Source: Ascidia mentula (Eukaryota > Chordata > Ascidiacea > Phlebobranchia > Ascidiidae). From it: 64,000 nucleotides of DNA. Positions within the stretch are counted from its first letter, which is position 1; every line of letters starts with the position of its first letter. Shown one piece after another: positions 38,306 through 50,700 of the stretch. The stretch lies in the NCBI GenBank assembly GCA_947561715.1, contig OX387200.1:16060501-16124500 (forward strand), written 5' to 3'. A program made the position numbers and the translations under genes. Below the pieces are notes generated by a model. It searched no databases. It was not told the origin of the DNA and saw only the letters and a list, made by a program, of their open reading frames with translations.

Positions 38306-40883
38306 ATGACAAAACCACGGCAGCGGGTTAAAAGACCTCAAGAAAGGCATCAGGCCAAGTCAGCAAAGCCGAAAAAGACGTTCAACAGTGAAAAAGAAGA
38401 CAAGCCCCAGTATTCAACCAACATTTGTGGCGTGTTGTTCGTATTTCTGATAGCATTTCTTGTCGGGTTGTTGGCACTTGGTTACTTCCGTTCACCCATA
38501 ACAGCAATGGAAATAGACGACATTTCGCCAGTAGCCGAGTATGAACGAAACAGCAAGCTAACCAAGGGGGAAATGTAAGTTTGTGTACATTTGAGGCTAC
38601 ATGATATTTGTCTTTTACTGATGTCCAGATTTTAAGCAAAATAACAACATTGCAAATATAATTAAGACCAAATTAGTGATTGCAAGTCAAACCACAGATC
38701 AGTACTCACTTACGCTTATTGGGTTTCCCATTTTTCGCAGAAACAAAGAAGTTCTAGCCGGGGAGTCAATTGAGGAAGACGCGGCCGGTAACCTGTACAC
38801 AGGCCAACTCGACGGCAAAGTTATTCGCATTGAACCCTCAGCTGATGGTAAAGTGGGATTTGGCAAGATCACCACGATTGCCGAAATTAAAATTGAGGAT
38901 GCAGAAGCGAAGGAAATGGAACGCAACAATGGGCGACCTTTAGGTATATCGTGTAATGCCAGTTTGGCTACAGTTTATAATTGCATTTTGGACCAGTGTT
39001 AACTGAAGGCGTAAATTCAACATTGTTTTTTTTACTATTTAATCTACAAACGACCTTCGGACCAATACCGGTCCGAGACCCGGTTAGGGCGCCCCTGTCC
39101 TAAGTATATGGGGTTCAAAATTTTGCACCACCACAATTGATGTAAAAAATGTATATGGCGACAACATATATAACTTATGTGCGTTGTTCTTTTCTTTTTT
39201 TCATATAATACGGTTCATCAACATTCCAAATCAATTGTTAGGTTTAAGATTGATGGGAAACACCCTGTATGGCGCAGATGCGCACTTTGGTATCTTTAAA
39301 ATCAATGTCGAAACATCGCAACTCACCAAACTTGTTGCAATGGATGACCCTCATCCTCCAATAATGTTCCCCGACGACTTGAGTGTGACAGCGGATGAGC
39401 GAAAGGTTTATTTCACCGATGCTTCGACGACGTATCCAATAGAAAAATTAATATACATGAGCTTGCAGGGTAATAAAGTTTTTATCAGTTTTTATCAAAA
39501 TGAATTAGGGAACATACAAGTTGAGACATTTAAATTAAAAAACGTTACTACTGTGAATAAAATGGCTGCCCCGTTTCTTATTTCAGGTCTTTGTGATGGG
39601 CGAGTTTTTGAATACGACACACAGACAAAAAAGTTAACTGCTGTACTGTCTGGGTTATGTTTTCCAAACGGTGTCCAATTCACCAAAGACGAGAAACACC
39701 TCATAGTGGCTGAAACATTCGGAAGTCGGCTTTCTGTGTACAACATAGAAACATGGGAAAGGACCAGAGTGATTCGATTACCAGGTTTGCATTGGATTCA
39801 AATCTACCCCAAGCAGTATTTGCTGTTCATTTATGTAACAATATAACCGCCGCGTTGTCCATATGGCTATAGTTGGTTTATTTTTAAATTAAGAAAAATG
39901 TCTGTTTGGTTGTGGCTACCCTATATTTGTGTTTGGCCGAATTCTTCTTTTCAAAACTTCGATTTATAAAAGTTAGTGGAGAAATGCTCATCGTCACAAT
40001 GCAATTTACATAAACGACAACAAAAATCATCGTTGGTTTTATTTTAACTTCTCAGTTTTTTTAAAAATAATTCGTAAAAATATTATGTTGCTATAGCTGC
40101 CAGACGTTTTGTAATTTAATTAATCTCTCCTTCTTGGACAATTAAACTTGTCCTTTTATTACCGACGTTTTGCTTGCTAGGCTTGCTCAGGGTTCGTAAA
40201 AAGTGTGCTTACAAGTCAAACCGGTGGTGGTGCAAATTTCCATGCATACATACAGTAATACACTTAATATTTTCAGTTATGCCAGACAACATTCGTGCCT
40301 CCAGCAAAGGAACGTACTGGGTTGCAGGAACCAACCCCAGAACACAAATGAACGTTTGGTTTGACAAATATCCAGTTGTAAGGCAGATTATCGCTGGGTT
40401 GTTCAGCGTAAATCAATTAATGAAGTAAGTTGGACATTTCCCAAGCTTTTCGTTGAACTTATAGATAAAAGAATGTTTGACAATTATCACAAGAAAATTA
40501 CAAGGTAGATAATTTTGAAACGGTTTCATCTAAAACGTACATATTTCCACGACATATAGTACATTTTGCGATAAACTTATGTTCGTAGACCCATGTGTAA
40601 ATCAATCGTTACGTCCATTGGTAAGATAGTCGAATAATTAAGTGTTTTGAAATTGTGAAAATGCATTTGGTTTAGGTCTATTCCGAAATTCTGCATGGCG
40701 ATAGAAGTAAGCGAAACTGGGGAAATACTGCAAACTCTGCAAGACCCCGCCGGAAAACTGGTATCAGGATTGGCCCAAGTCACAGAACTGAAAGATGGTC
40801 GTCTAGCACTTGGATCTTATTTTGCACCTTGGATGGCATTTCTCAATCCAACTGACAGCAAACCAGTTGGCGTAAACCTATAG
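38306..40883 (+). CDS. APMAP: APMAP-like membrane-anchored six-bladed beta-propeller (strictosidine synthase-like), complete, 6 exons, 417 aa
   Basis: APMAP (adipocyte plasma membrane-associated protein) is a type II membrane protein with a strictosidine-synthase/paraoxonase-like propeller and arylesterase activity (family knowledge). Exons: 38306-38574, 38741-38943, 39242-39469, 39587-39784, 40277-40424, 40676-40883; phases agree and the length is almost that of the human protein. Residues 1-39 are basic and cytosolic; 40-60 form the membrane anchor (GVLFVFLIAFLVGLLALGYF). Propeller landmarks: NLYTGQLDGKVIRI, PDDLSVTADERKVYFTDAS, DGRVFEYDTQTKKL, LCFPNGVQFT, LIVAETFGSR, MPDNIRASSKGTYWV and the terminal GRLALGSYFAPW. 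The strand motif FPNGV and the PDNIR loop are family hallmarks. Introns interrupt between blades. The frame continuing past 39469 is intronic read-through. Confidence 0.93.
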
Positions 40884-41119
40884 TTTAAATATTACAACCC
40901 AAAAATCTGTATACATAATAATTAAGCAATATTGCGAGCTCCGACACGGTAATCCCCTTTAGCAGATGCATTTGAATTTTTGGGGGTGGTTTGCAATTTT
41001 CACTTTACAAACTTAAGGTTATTCATTGAGTTGTGAACAGCATTAAATGGCCATGTGTTTTCTTTTTAAAATTAATTAGCGAAACACGTTTTGTTTGTGT
41101 TTTCGCATTTTTGCGATAC

Positions 41120-41178
41120 TTTATTTGAGCATTTGCTAAGTCGACAAGGTCCAGAGTTATTTAATTGTGTGAAATAAA
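41120..41178. terminator. Facing polyadenylation signals of APMAP (plus) and the tetraspan gene (minus)
   Basis: AATAAA on the plus strand at 41173-41178 is the first canonical signal after the APMAP stop (290 bp). AATAAA on the minus strand at 41120-41125 lies 120 bp past the tetraspan stop. If both are used the two transcripts overlap tail to tail by roughly 80-100 bases. Confidence 0.45.
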
Positions 41179-41244
41179 TCTATGCACAACAGTCGGTTTA
41201 CGGCGTCGCGTCGCTTAAATGTTTCACAGTGTACTTGTATTAAG

Positions 41245-43285
41245 TCAGTAGTTAGGGTTATATGCCGGTTGAGGTTCGTATGATTGAGGCACATTTTGCT
41301 GATAAATTTGTGGTGTCTGATCGAACTTCGGGTACATATGTTGTGGTAGCGGCTGCACGGGCATACCTGCAATGTAATGTTTTTAGCCTGTGGTAAAGTA
41401 CGTCATTTCGTAAAATTTATGTTTTAGAGCGAGATGTATTTTACGCCGAACCATATATTCAGCAAACGCTTACTCAATATAAACAGAACTATTTAGGTCA
41501 AGAAAGCTATATAACTTTTTAACCATACAACACATACATATTTTGCATTCGTATTGTGTCTATAGTAGAAACGTGTGCAGAAAATAGCAGTCAATGCATA
41601 GCCTTGCTTTACTTACCCTGCATTGGAAGGTGTTGCACTTGTACTGACTGTTGTTGAAGAAACAATCCCTGCAAAATCGACAAATTGCGGTCTATATCAA
41701 CAACAAAACTAGAATGATTTCGAACAGGTTTTACTGATATTTAATACAGCCTTTTTACATAGTAGTAACTAAAGTAGTACGTTGTATCACAATGCAGTTT
41801 AAAAACAAAGCCGAGATGGTAAGATCATCACATATCAAACAATTTCAAACCGGAAGATAGTGGTTTTTGTTAACAACCTGGGGGTGCTGTACAGATCCGC
41901 CGCAACATCCATTGTTTTGGCACATCACGTGACCCGCGGCAATGGAGCTTATAGTGCAAAAAATGGATGAGCCAATGTTTAGGAAGACCAACGACAATTC
42001 CACCGCCATTCCAAAATCAAACTGTGAACAACCGAAAAAAGTCTTTTTTAGCACTTGACAAGAATATCTGCAATAACACTTACTGATTGCATCCCGTAGA
42101 CGAAAAAATATATAAACGACACTGCGATGCCAATGCTTGAAAAGGCCGAACCCACAATTGAAAAAGCAAGATGAGTGCTGATCTGCAGAAAAATAAGATA
42201 TGAAACCAAGGAACGCAAACCAACCTTACTTGCTACAACATACCACCGCTTTGGAGACGTTGTTTTTTGTTCCGTAAGCCACACCGAGGGCCCCGGCGAC
42301 GACTACCTAAATTTTTTTACAGAAAATTACATGAGAATATAACTATTGTAAATAGTAAAATGTTTAATCATAAAACAATTTTTTCTTGGGTTTGTGAAAA
42401 TTTATAAGACCTAAAAACGGGGATAAAGGAATGAAAGCAGAGTTTAACACGAAAACCTTCGTTAGCCTTACCCAAACATCGCACCATAATCCTTCACCAA
42501 TACATGTTACGTAAAAATGACGGGCGTAGTCTGGGTAACTGTTGTAGTTGGGATAGTCGTCGTACAAAGGACAGCAAAACGTAGAGTTTTCTGAAGAACT
42601 TTGAACAGTGGCAGCACTCTGTACATTAGGTAGTTAGGAGTTTTTTTTAGATACAAGTTACAATTGACCTACCATTGGGCCTATGGTGGTTGTATCCGGG
42701 TTGTAGAGGCGCATGTTTTCACGATATGTATACTGTTGCATTTGTAGCCTCTGGTATTCGGCATTCGAAGCGGATACGTATATAAGCAAAGCCATAGACA
42801 AAACCATGCACACACCACCGAAAAAAATCTCCATTACCTAAAGAAATTAGAAATAGAAATCAAATCATGTATACTTTGCGCGTTAAACAACCATGCAAAT
42901 GAACAATTCACAAAACAAATAAAATGGCATGAGCACCGATAAAACAAACTTGTTGCGTTAATAGTTCATTTTGGAAAAAAATGCAGGCCTATTTGAGGAT
43001 AGAACTCTTTGAATAAGTAGGCCTATTTGCCCATTTGAAGAAAACAATATACCAACAATAAAAATAATGTTTTCCTATGCAGTAAACAGACAACTCTATC
43101 GAAAAAGGTTTACTTAAACTTTTATCACTGAAAAAGCATTGTTTTACCGAATTATTCTTGGTATTGTTGCACATTATTTATACGAAATATCGCTTTATAC
43201 TTACCCCAATAACAAGCAGGGTAATTTTGCAGTGCTGTTGGTTGCCGGGATGTGCAAGAATAACATTTGCCTGTGCTGTCACCAT
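41245..43285 (-). CDS. Four-helix membrane protein, CD20/MS4A-like, complete, 8 exons, 290 aa
   Basis: Exons: 43205-43285, 42673-42837, 42472-42618, 42244-42306, 42084-42182, 41878-42021, 41617-41668, 41245-41366; every junction is in phase and most are phase 0. Membrane segments: about 20-46 (ITLLVIGVMEIFFGGVCMVL), 128-145 (VVVAGALGVAYG), 152-182 (AFSIVGSAFSSIGIAVSFIY) and 188-216 (LSLVFLNIGSSIFCTISSIA). GLWCDVW entering TM2 and the small-residue TM2-TM3 unit with TKNN between them recall CD20-like proteins. Unlike classic MS4A proteins, the long loop (about 47-127, with CCPLYDDYPN and C-x-GEGLWC) lies between TM1 and TM2. The C-terminus is Gln/Pro/Tyr-rich with CC just after TM4. The function is unknown, and another MARVEL- or claudin-like tetraspan family is possible. 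Confidence 0.72.
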
Positions 43286-44784
43286 CCTCAAGGTTCTTGG
43301 CTGTCAAAGTCAAAAAAAGGACACTTCTTAACATCACGTTGGGAAAAAATCAAATCCACACCGTGTTCCAAAAGGGAACAATTATTGTATGTGACGCAAC
43401 AAAGTGCGGTGATTACCTGAACTTAACTACGTAAACTTCGACTAATTTTCTCGAAAACTAATAAGTGGATGTATTAAACCTTAAATTCACCACCACTTTT
43501 ATCCAAAATTGTTGGGAACTATTCAATGTTTTTGGATTAGTTAGCTTTATTGTGAACTTTTCCAACAAACTACTGTGTTACACACCCTGCTTGGATTTGC
43601 TATAGACGGCTGGGTACAAATGTATTTAAATAACAGCACACAAAGCAAAAAGCAACCTCAGCATTGCACGAGTGAATTGTTGCACCCAAGTAAAAGAAGA
43701 AGGGCATTTGAACAAGGGTGAAATGTACAAGAAAAATATTGTAACCATTCCGCACTTAATGGTAGTTGATTTTGAGTTGTACAAATCATTTTTGAGTTAT
43801 AACTTTACAAATTACGGCTACATTCGTTTTTTTTTATGAGCTTTGTTAAAAGTTAAAATCATACCAGCAAAGCGAAACGATATGGCGTAAGATGGGACGT
43901 ATTTTGAAAGCACAAGGTTTTTTTTATCACTAACAACGGCGCATGTACCTTTATACGTGTTTATATGTACATGTACGCATATAAAACATAAATGCAACAA
44001 CAAAAAATCGCCTTTAGCAGTGTTATGGTCGAACAAGCCGTGATGGTATGTAACCTGCAAGTTTGCACTGAAAGTCACAGTAGCGCAAATAACCACTTTG
44101 CAATCAAAACAAGTTCATTTAAAAGATTTGCTCACAAACAGTGGGAAGAGCTTTTTTCGCATAAGGCCTACAGCAACTTAAAAATTTGTCAGAACAGTTT
44201 CATTGAGATTTTAGAGAATGCATTCGAATGCAAAGCATTTGATTTGTGATTACAACTTAAACCTTCCTTAAACACGAGGGTTTCTTAAAATTTTATGATT
44301 AAAGGTAGCTTGGAAAATAAAAATCACGGAACCTTGTCATTAAGGTGGTAAAAAGTTTGTTTGCAATGAAAATCAATAAAAGCATTTAATTGGTGAGCAA
44401 TTTGTACATGGGAACAAAACCAATGGTCTGCGAGGGTTACTGTGGTGGAGCAGCGCAGTGGAGCGTACACAGGTGTCAATACTGTCGAAATGAGCAGTGT
44501 GCTATGCGCGGGAAGGTAGAAAAGATCGTTGCGACGAATAGCTGAACACAAGGTGTAACGTACCTGGTAGACAAAGAAAAAATATATTGTGATGTACGTA
44601 AATAGAAGTATATTACAGGAAACGACATATTTGCTGTGTTCAACGTTAAATAAGTGGAATGTAAGGTACACCTTCTCATCCAAGACTGACGATGACCGTA
44701 GGGCGAAACATATATTCCTTTTTCGCAATCCAGACTGAATTATTTAAAGCCAGTACTTTTTGTGTTAATTTTCATATTTACCCT
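43286..44784. other. Intergenic region between the tetraspan and AMP deaminase genes
   Basis: Both neighbours are on the minus strand, so this holds the AMPD 3' end and the tetraspan promoter. Open frames at 43818-44249 have no domain and no splice context. I see nothing else here. Confidence 0.5.
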
Positions 44785-47700
44785 TTACAAGCTGCCAACT
44801 TCGCTGGACGACTTTGTGTTATTGATCATCAGCGAATCCATCAACATCCGGAGTTCGGCTTGAAGTGTTTCGTGGCGGTAAGAGACCCGGATGTCAGGTA
44901 CGTTGGTTCGCCTGATGTCATTACCGTCTGAGCCTTCGTCTTGGTAGCGCGGACCAAGCCAGTATTGTTTGAACTAAGAGAAAAAGGATGGGCTTGATAT
45001 ATGTAAAGCAGAAAAATAGCATATATAGACTTAAACTTGCTACTGACTATGCAAAAAATCTTAAAAATCTGCCCAGTTGCATTCATTCAAAGTAGGGCAT
45101 GATCATTGGTAAAATGAATCAATCAATGCATAAACACTTTCCTCAAGCCCACCTGATGAGGGAAGCCACTCATGGCAATACTGTTTCTTGCTAGTTCACA
45201 CATATCGCACGAACTAAGCTTCCACACTTGAGCCGCAATGCTGTATTCCTCCATCAGCGGCTCCTATAAATGTTTGAAAAACAAAACACAGATATTGATA
45301 GTTGCAGACAGCTGAACACACTGTTTCGGCCTGTGAGGTCTCATCGGTACAGATGTTGACTGTGGTACTGAGGTAGCTTTTACACTAAGAGGCACACAGA
45401 TTTCCACTTTGTGGTACCTTTCGGTGCACAAAACAAAAATAACTAACAAATAATACATTGTCCCAACAACCATGATGACATTACAAGCCAACAGGAAAAA
45501 TAACCTAATAGATAGCGATCATCAAGCAGGTCACATATATTAAATTAAATTCCATTCACACGAGTCAAGGGAAGGATTTTGCTTTTATTTTTGAACTGTA
45601 GTTTAGTACAGTTCTAACATAATTTAAAGTTTGAGTTTACCTTGGTGAAGTGGAACTGGAGTGGGTCGTCAGTGGATAGAGATACGCAAAGTCCTCTGGC
45701 GAGGTAGTCGGGGAGTGGGTTTCTATGGTAACTGAGGAAAAGGCCGTTGTTGCTGAGTGGTGACATGGCAATACCGATTTGTGCGAGGTAATACAGGTAC
45801 TGCATCACTGGAACCTGGGAAAAAAGTTTAGAGATATTAAAAACATCACAATCGTCATTTCAACAGCATTGCTGGACTATAACTCAGTTTAGTTGTTGTA
45901 AAACGTATAAGGCACTTTGGACAAAAAAATTTTGAAAAAAACAACAACAACGTAATCCATACCTTGCGCAGCAGCAATCCGTGGCTAATGTTGTCGGCAA
46001 GCAGAAAAGCGGTCACTAGATGGTGCGCTGGGCCCGCCTCGCCGCAGTGAGGCCTCAGATGGAACAGGGTCATACCTCTCTCTCTGAAACGTAAAGCAAT
46101 TATATTGAAATTATTTTGTTGTTTTTAAAAGCATACATTCAACGGTATTAAGTGTATGACAGCAGTTAGTAAGGGGTTGCCCTCTATATGTGAATTACGT
46201 TGTTTTAGTCAGAGATATGTTTTGGATTGTAGTTGGGCAATTTTATCGGTCTTTTATTGATTCAGCATTATAATAAGCTTTCTTTTACGTCCACTTGCAT
46301 TGTACCCTTGCTACTTTATTGTTTCTTGTATTTATTTGTCAAGTCCTACAAGCCCGTTTTCCGACCACTAAAAAACCGGTAATGCCCACAAAGTCGGCAA
46401 CTATTTCTCCACACATTTGCCCTGGTGTTGAACCTGCTACGGAAAGTTAGGTAAACAAATAAAATCAGACTTACTTTCGCAGTTGGTTGAGTGTTACGAT
46501 GTTGGCGTACATATAGTACACATAATATGAGTAGGGTGGATTATCGGGGGCCGTCCAGTTTTCAGGGAGTGGGGATTGCATTGTAAAGACGTGATGCTCG
46601 GATTTGGACTCGTCATCCACCGAATCAAAACCGGTTACCTGAAGTTCGATATAAGTTGTGAACATGGAAAACCACACATTGCATACATGGGAATTTTTGC
46701 TATCCTGAAATACAACCTATTTCAAGCTAATAATAAAGTTTGTGTGGACTTTGAGTGAGAAGAACAATATGTGTTCGAAACTTTCAGGGTCGGGTTCCTT
46801 TATTCTTGATGTATAGCGGAATGCCCCGGGGCCACAACTTCGTTGTATGCAAAGTATATGAAAACATAAAAGAGCTCGGCATTAAAACAAGTCTCCGTTC
46901 CTATAACAGTTCAAAACCTAGGACAAAGGCACTGTTTACAGGGAAGGAGAAATCTTTGTTTTATTGCAACCCACATACAAGGTATTCACAACCCCAACTT
47001 TTTCCACTAGTTGCTGTAATGAGAATACAGAGTCAAAATTTATTCGTTCGGTCAAACTTACATGTTGAAGAAACAGGTGAATGTCTGGGTGTTTCTGGGG
47101 GTAGAGAGTGGCTTCAAACAGGGGACCGAAGACGTTGTCGATGAAATCGGCGAAGCGGAGCGATTGCTTCGACGCGTAAATATCACTGCGACAGAAAGCA
47201 AACACTGACGCAAGCGTTGAGCCAAAGGTTAAAGAACAAAGTTTAACTGAGTTGAAAAGTCAATATTTTTTACATATAGGATAATGGAAAGGTAAAACGT
47301 AACGGTGTTAAATCTTATAGTAGTAAAGTCCACGAAGATTTCTTTTTATGATCGGAAACCAGATTGGGCGCTTTAGATTTCCAATACTATCTCCTTTGTA
47401 CATGCGACTTGTCGCACAGATATCAAGCAATCCTGCAATGTTTATTCTTACACGCATCACGTTGTCCTAGCTGCGAAATTGGTATTTCGCCGGGAACCAT
47501 TTACGAAATAGTCAAATCCTATGTAAAAGCGGCAAAAATTCGCTACAAATTAAGAAACGAAATTGGCTACTTACAAGAGCCTGGGTATTTGTATGAGCCA
47601 TCTGACGTTGTCGCTGTACACCTCGTGGTTGACTGCCCACTGTGCCAGTTTCGTCCACTCGTCCCGCGAACGTCCATAGATTGAAAGTCTGAGTTCTGAT

Positions 47701-50700
47701 TGTTGGTACTTGCTGTCTTCGAGATCGTCCATAACCTCCTATAGAAGAATTCGGGGAAAATGTTATGGACAGTGTTGTGCACATATAACTAAATGCTGTA
47801 CTTGCGAGAATAAGTTCATGAGATTTCATCAAAAAGTATATGACAATTTCAATGAAGGAGAACTTTTATCCACAATACCAGTTATATTCTAGTTTTAATA
47901 CAATAGTAAAGTGTAACCTGCATATTTCCAAAAAGAACTAATTTTAGCCGAATATATAAATATATATGAAATAATACAAGCACAAAATATATAAAGTTCA
48001 ACACTTGGGCAGAATGTATCGCGGCATTAGACCAAACTTGCTGCGACGTGACAAGCCCTCACCTTGATCACGTGACCGAAGTACTTGCCGCCGATCTTGT
48101 TGTCAGTTTTAATGTAAATCTCCCGCAGGATGCTCTGTCCTATCGGGTTGTACTTGGTGTTGAACTTATCGAATCTGTCAACATCATACAGGATATGTCA
48201 TTGTGATGTCATAAAAGACACCACAAAAAGTGCAGGGTGCGCACTAACCTGTGGAAAAGGTTGCGGTCGGAATGAACGTCCAAGCTGTCCACGTTCAAGT
48301 CGTATGCTGACAAGTTCAACGAATCGAAGACCTGAACATGACGAAAACATTGGGACTTCGAATGTTAACAAAACCAATTACTTCTACCCTGCCTCCATGT
48401 TTAACATGTGGAATTTAGTGAAACGAAGATCGGCAATAGGAAATTCCCAAAGTGATTCTAACGATTTGTTTTCTTGTTTTTGTTTTTGGCTTCAGCAAAA
48501 CAGCCAACATAAATGGCCTGGTATCGCGCGATAACACGAGAAAAAATGCCCCCGGCAAACAGACGTGACAGCCACGACTATACAATGTATGCTGTGCATA
48601 TACATTGTGAACTCTAAACGTGGATATTGAAATACAGGTGGGTGGAAACGTTAACACTGTGTGCCATGCAACACACTCAAACCTCCTGCAGAGTGTATTC
48701 CTTTCCATCCTTGCTGAACACTACGTCAGTCGCGTTCTTTTTCATGGTCTTCTTCATGAAGCGCAACAGATGCTTCTGATTCATACAGGACGAGGCGTGG
48801 ATGTGTGTGTCGACCTGTCAAAACATGGGCGGGTTGGTGTCGTAAACAACTGTAAATGCTGAGGTGGATATGGAAAGTGATGACAGATATGAACTTGTCT
48901 GCAGGGTTCACGCTTGTTGACGGGGTCAACATCGAACTCTTATAACATTAGACCCATGTGACTGACTCTGTGGGCGCCTTTGTAAAACAAACCGCCTTCA
49001 TTAAGGTGTGGGAACAGTTGCGTGATTCGGGGCTAAATCCGTCGGGGGTTCCATATACATATCTCGTGCTGCTAACTTGTTCGGCTTAGAATACTTATTA
49101 TGTGTAGGAATGATGTAAAATCACAAAATATTCCGCAATATTTTGCGTTGTTTTGTGTGTGAACGCATGCAAGATGTTTACTTTTAATCGCTTATCACAA
49201 AAAAATAATACACACATATATGACTTTTGCAAAACAATCAAGTTGATTTGGGGAAATATTCTAACAAAAAATGCGTCTCACCTTTCTACAGTTGTAGAAA
49301 TCACGATGTGGGACTTCCTTCTGTGAGGCGAGTTCCTTCGTTTCATTAAGCAGGACGTGAAGTTGAAATTTCGATGAAAGATAGGAAAGGCGGCGGTAAC
49401 AGAACGACTTACTGCAGTAAAACACACGAAATTGGAGCAACAACATGTAAACTACATTGTAGTCTACAAACAGCGGAAAGTTTGCGACGTGGAAGCACTT
49501 TTTTCCCGCACCGGGATTCGAACCCAAGACTTCCTGGCCACGAATCCCGATTTGGTGTTCTGGTTGGTTTATAGGTCGAGTTGTTTAACCGACGTTGCTA
49601 ATCGCCAACTTACAGTGGGCCGTCGACGGTCATCGCCATCACACGGTTCAAGTCGTGAATAAATGTCTGTAGGTCGGGGTAGGGAAGATCAAGCGGTTCC
49701 TCTCTAAAAAGCCAAACATTTTAATATTTTTGTTGATAAACCTTCTCGTAAAGAATACAAACAACATAATACCTATTATGAGTGGGTTTTTCTAAGAATC
49801 CCAGCCATTTTACGGTCGTGTGTTGTTCATAAATGACAAGCGTCATAACAACATTGAAATTTATGATCATGTGACAAACAATATGTCAACAGTGACGCAA
49901 AGCAAAACACGCGACAAAATTTACGCACATTATTTCGCCCTAAACATCAACCCGTTTGAAAGTTTCAGCTACAAGCAAATGTAGCTGGCCAGGGGTTGCC
50001 AGGTTTTAACGATTTGTACCTGGTCAGGTGTTCCTCGTCTTCGTAAACACGGAAGACGCCCTCTACCATTTTCACCTTCATATCGGAGTCTGGTGGCATT
50101 TTGCTCGGATCCACATCTCGGTATGGACATCCTGACTGAGCGGGAGGATGGTACGGAGCGTCTGCAAGCACGTAGTTGTGAAAAATGTGAGAACAATTAC
50201 GTCACTGGCTTGATATACGAAATTATTCAGGCAAAAGCACGCTTCGGAAAGTTCGAAAATCAACAAAATAGATATTTCCATTTCTGTTGTTCTTTTGTTT
50301 TCCTTACTTAACTGTTTGATATATAGCTGATAAATGAGAAGGGTGATCAGGTGTTATGCTACGCAAAAAAATCAACACTTTTTCACATATTCTTTAGTCA
50401 TCAAACAACCTAAACTCAGGGTCATGGCTCGCTCGGTTGATCAACAGGTGAATACAAGAGGTACAACCCGCGGCTCCTTAGCCAATTTGCTACATGGATC
50501 CATTGAGGCGGTAAGCTCAAACAGTAGTGTGATTAAATAATCAACATTTAACAATTTCGATGGGCTTCGCATCTGAACGTTTGAAAGTGTTTTAATAAGG
50601 TAATGAAAACGTACAGTGAGGCTCATTTTGCTTCGTGTTAATTATAGGGTCAAAATAATCCCAGTCAGCGATTCGATTGAACTGATAAGAATTTAAAGGT

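Noticed and set aside
49495..49613. Functional tRNA gene on the minus strand
   Set aside because: The A and B boxes are too far apart and no 5' acceptor strand pairs with the 3' half; treated as a SINE or relic.
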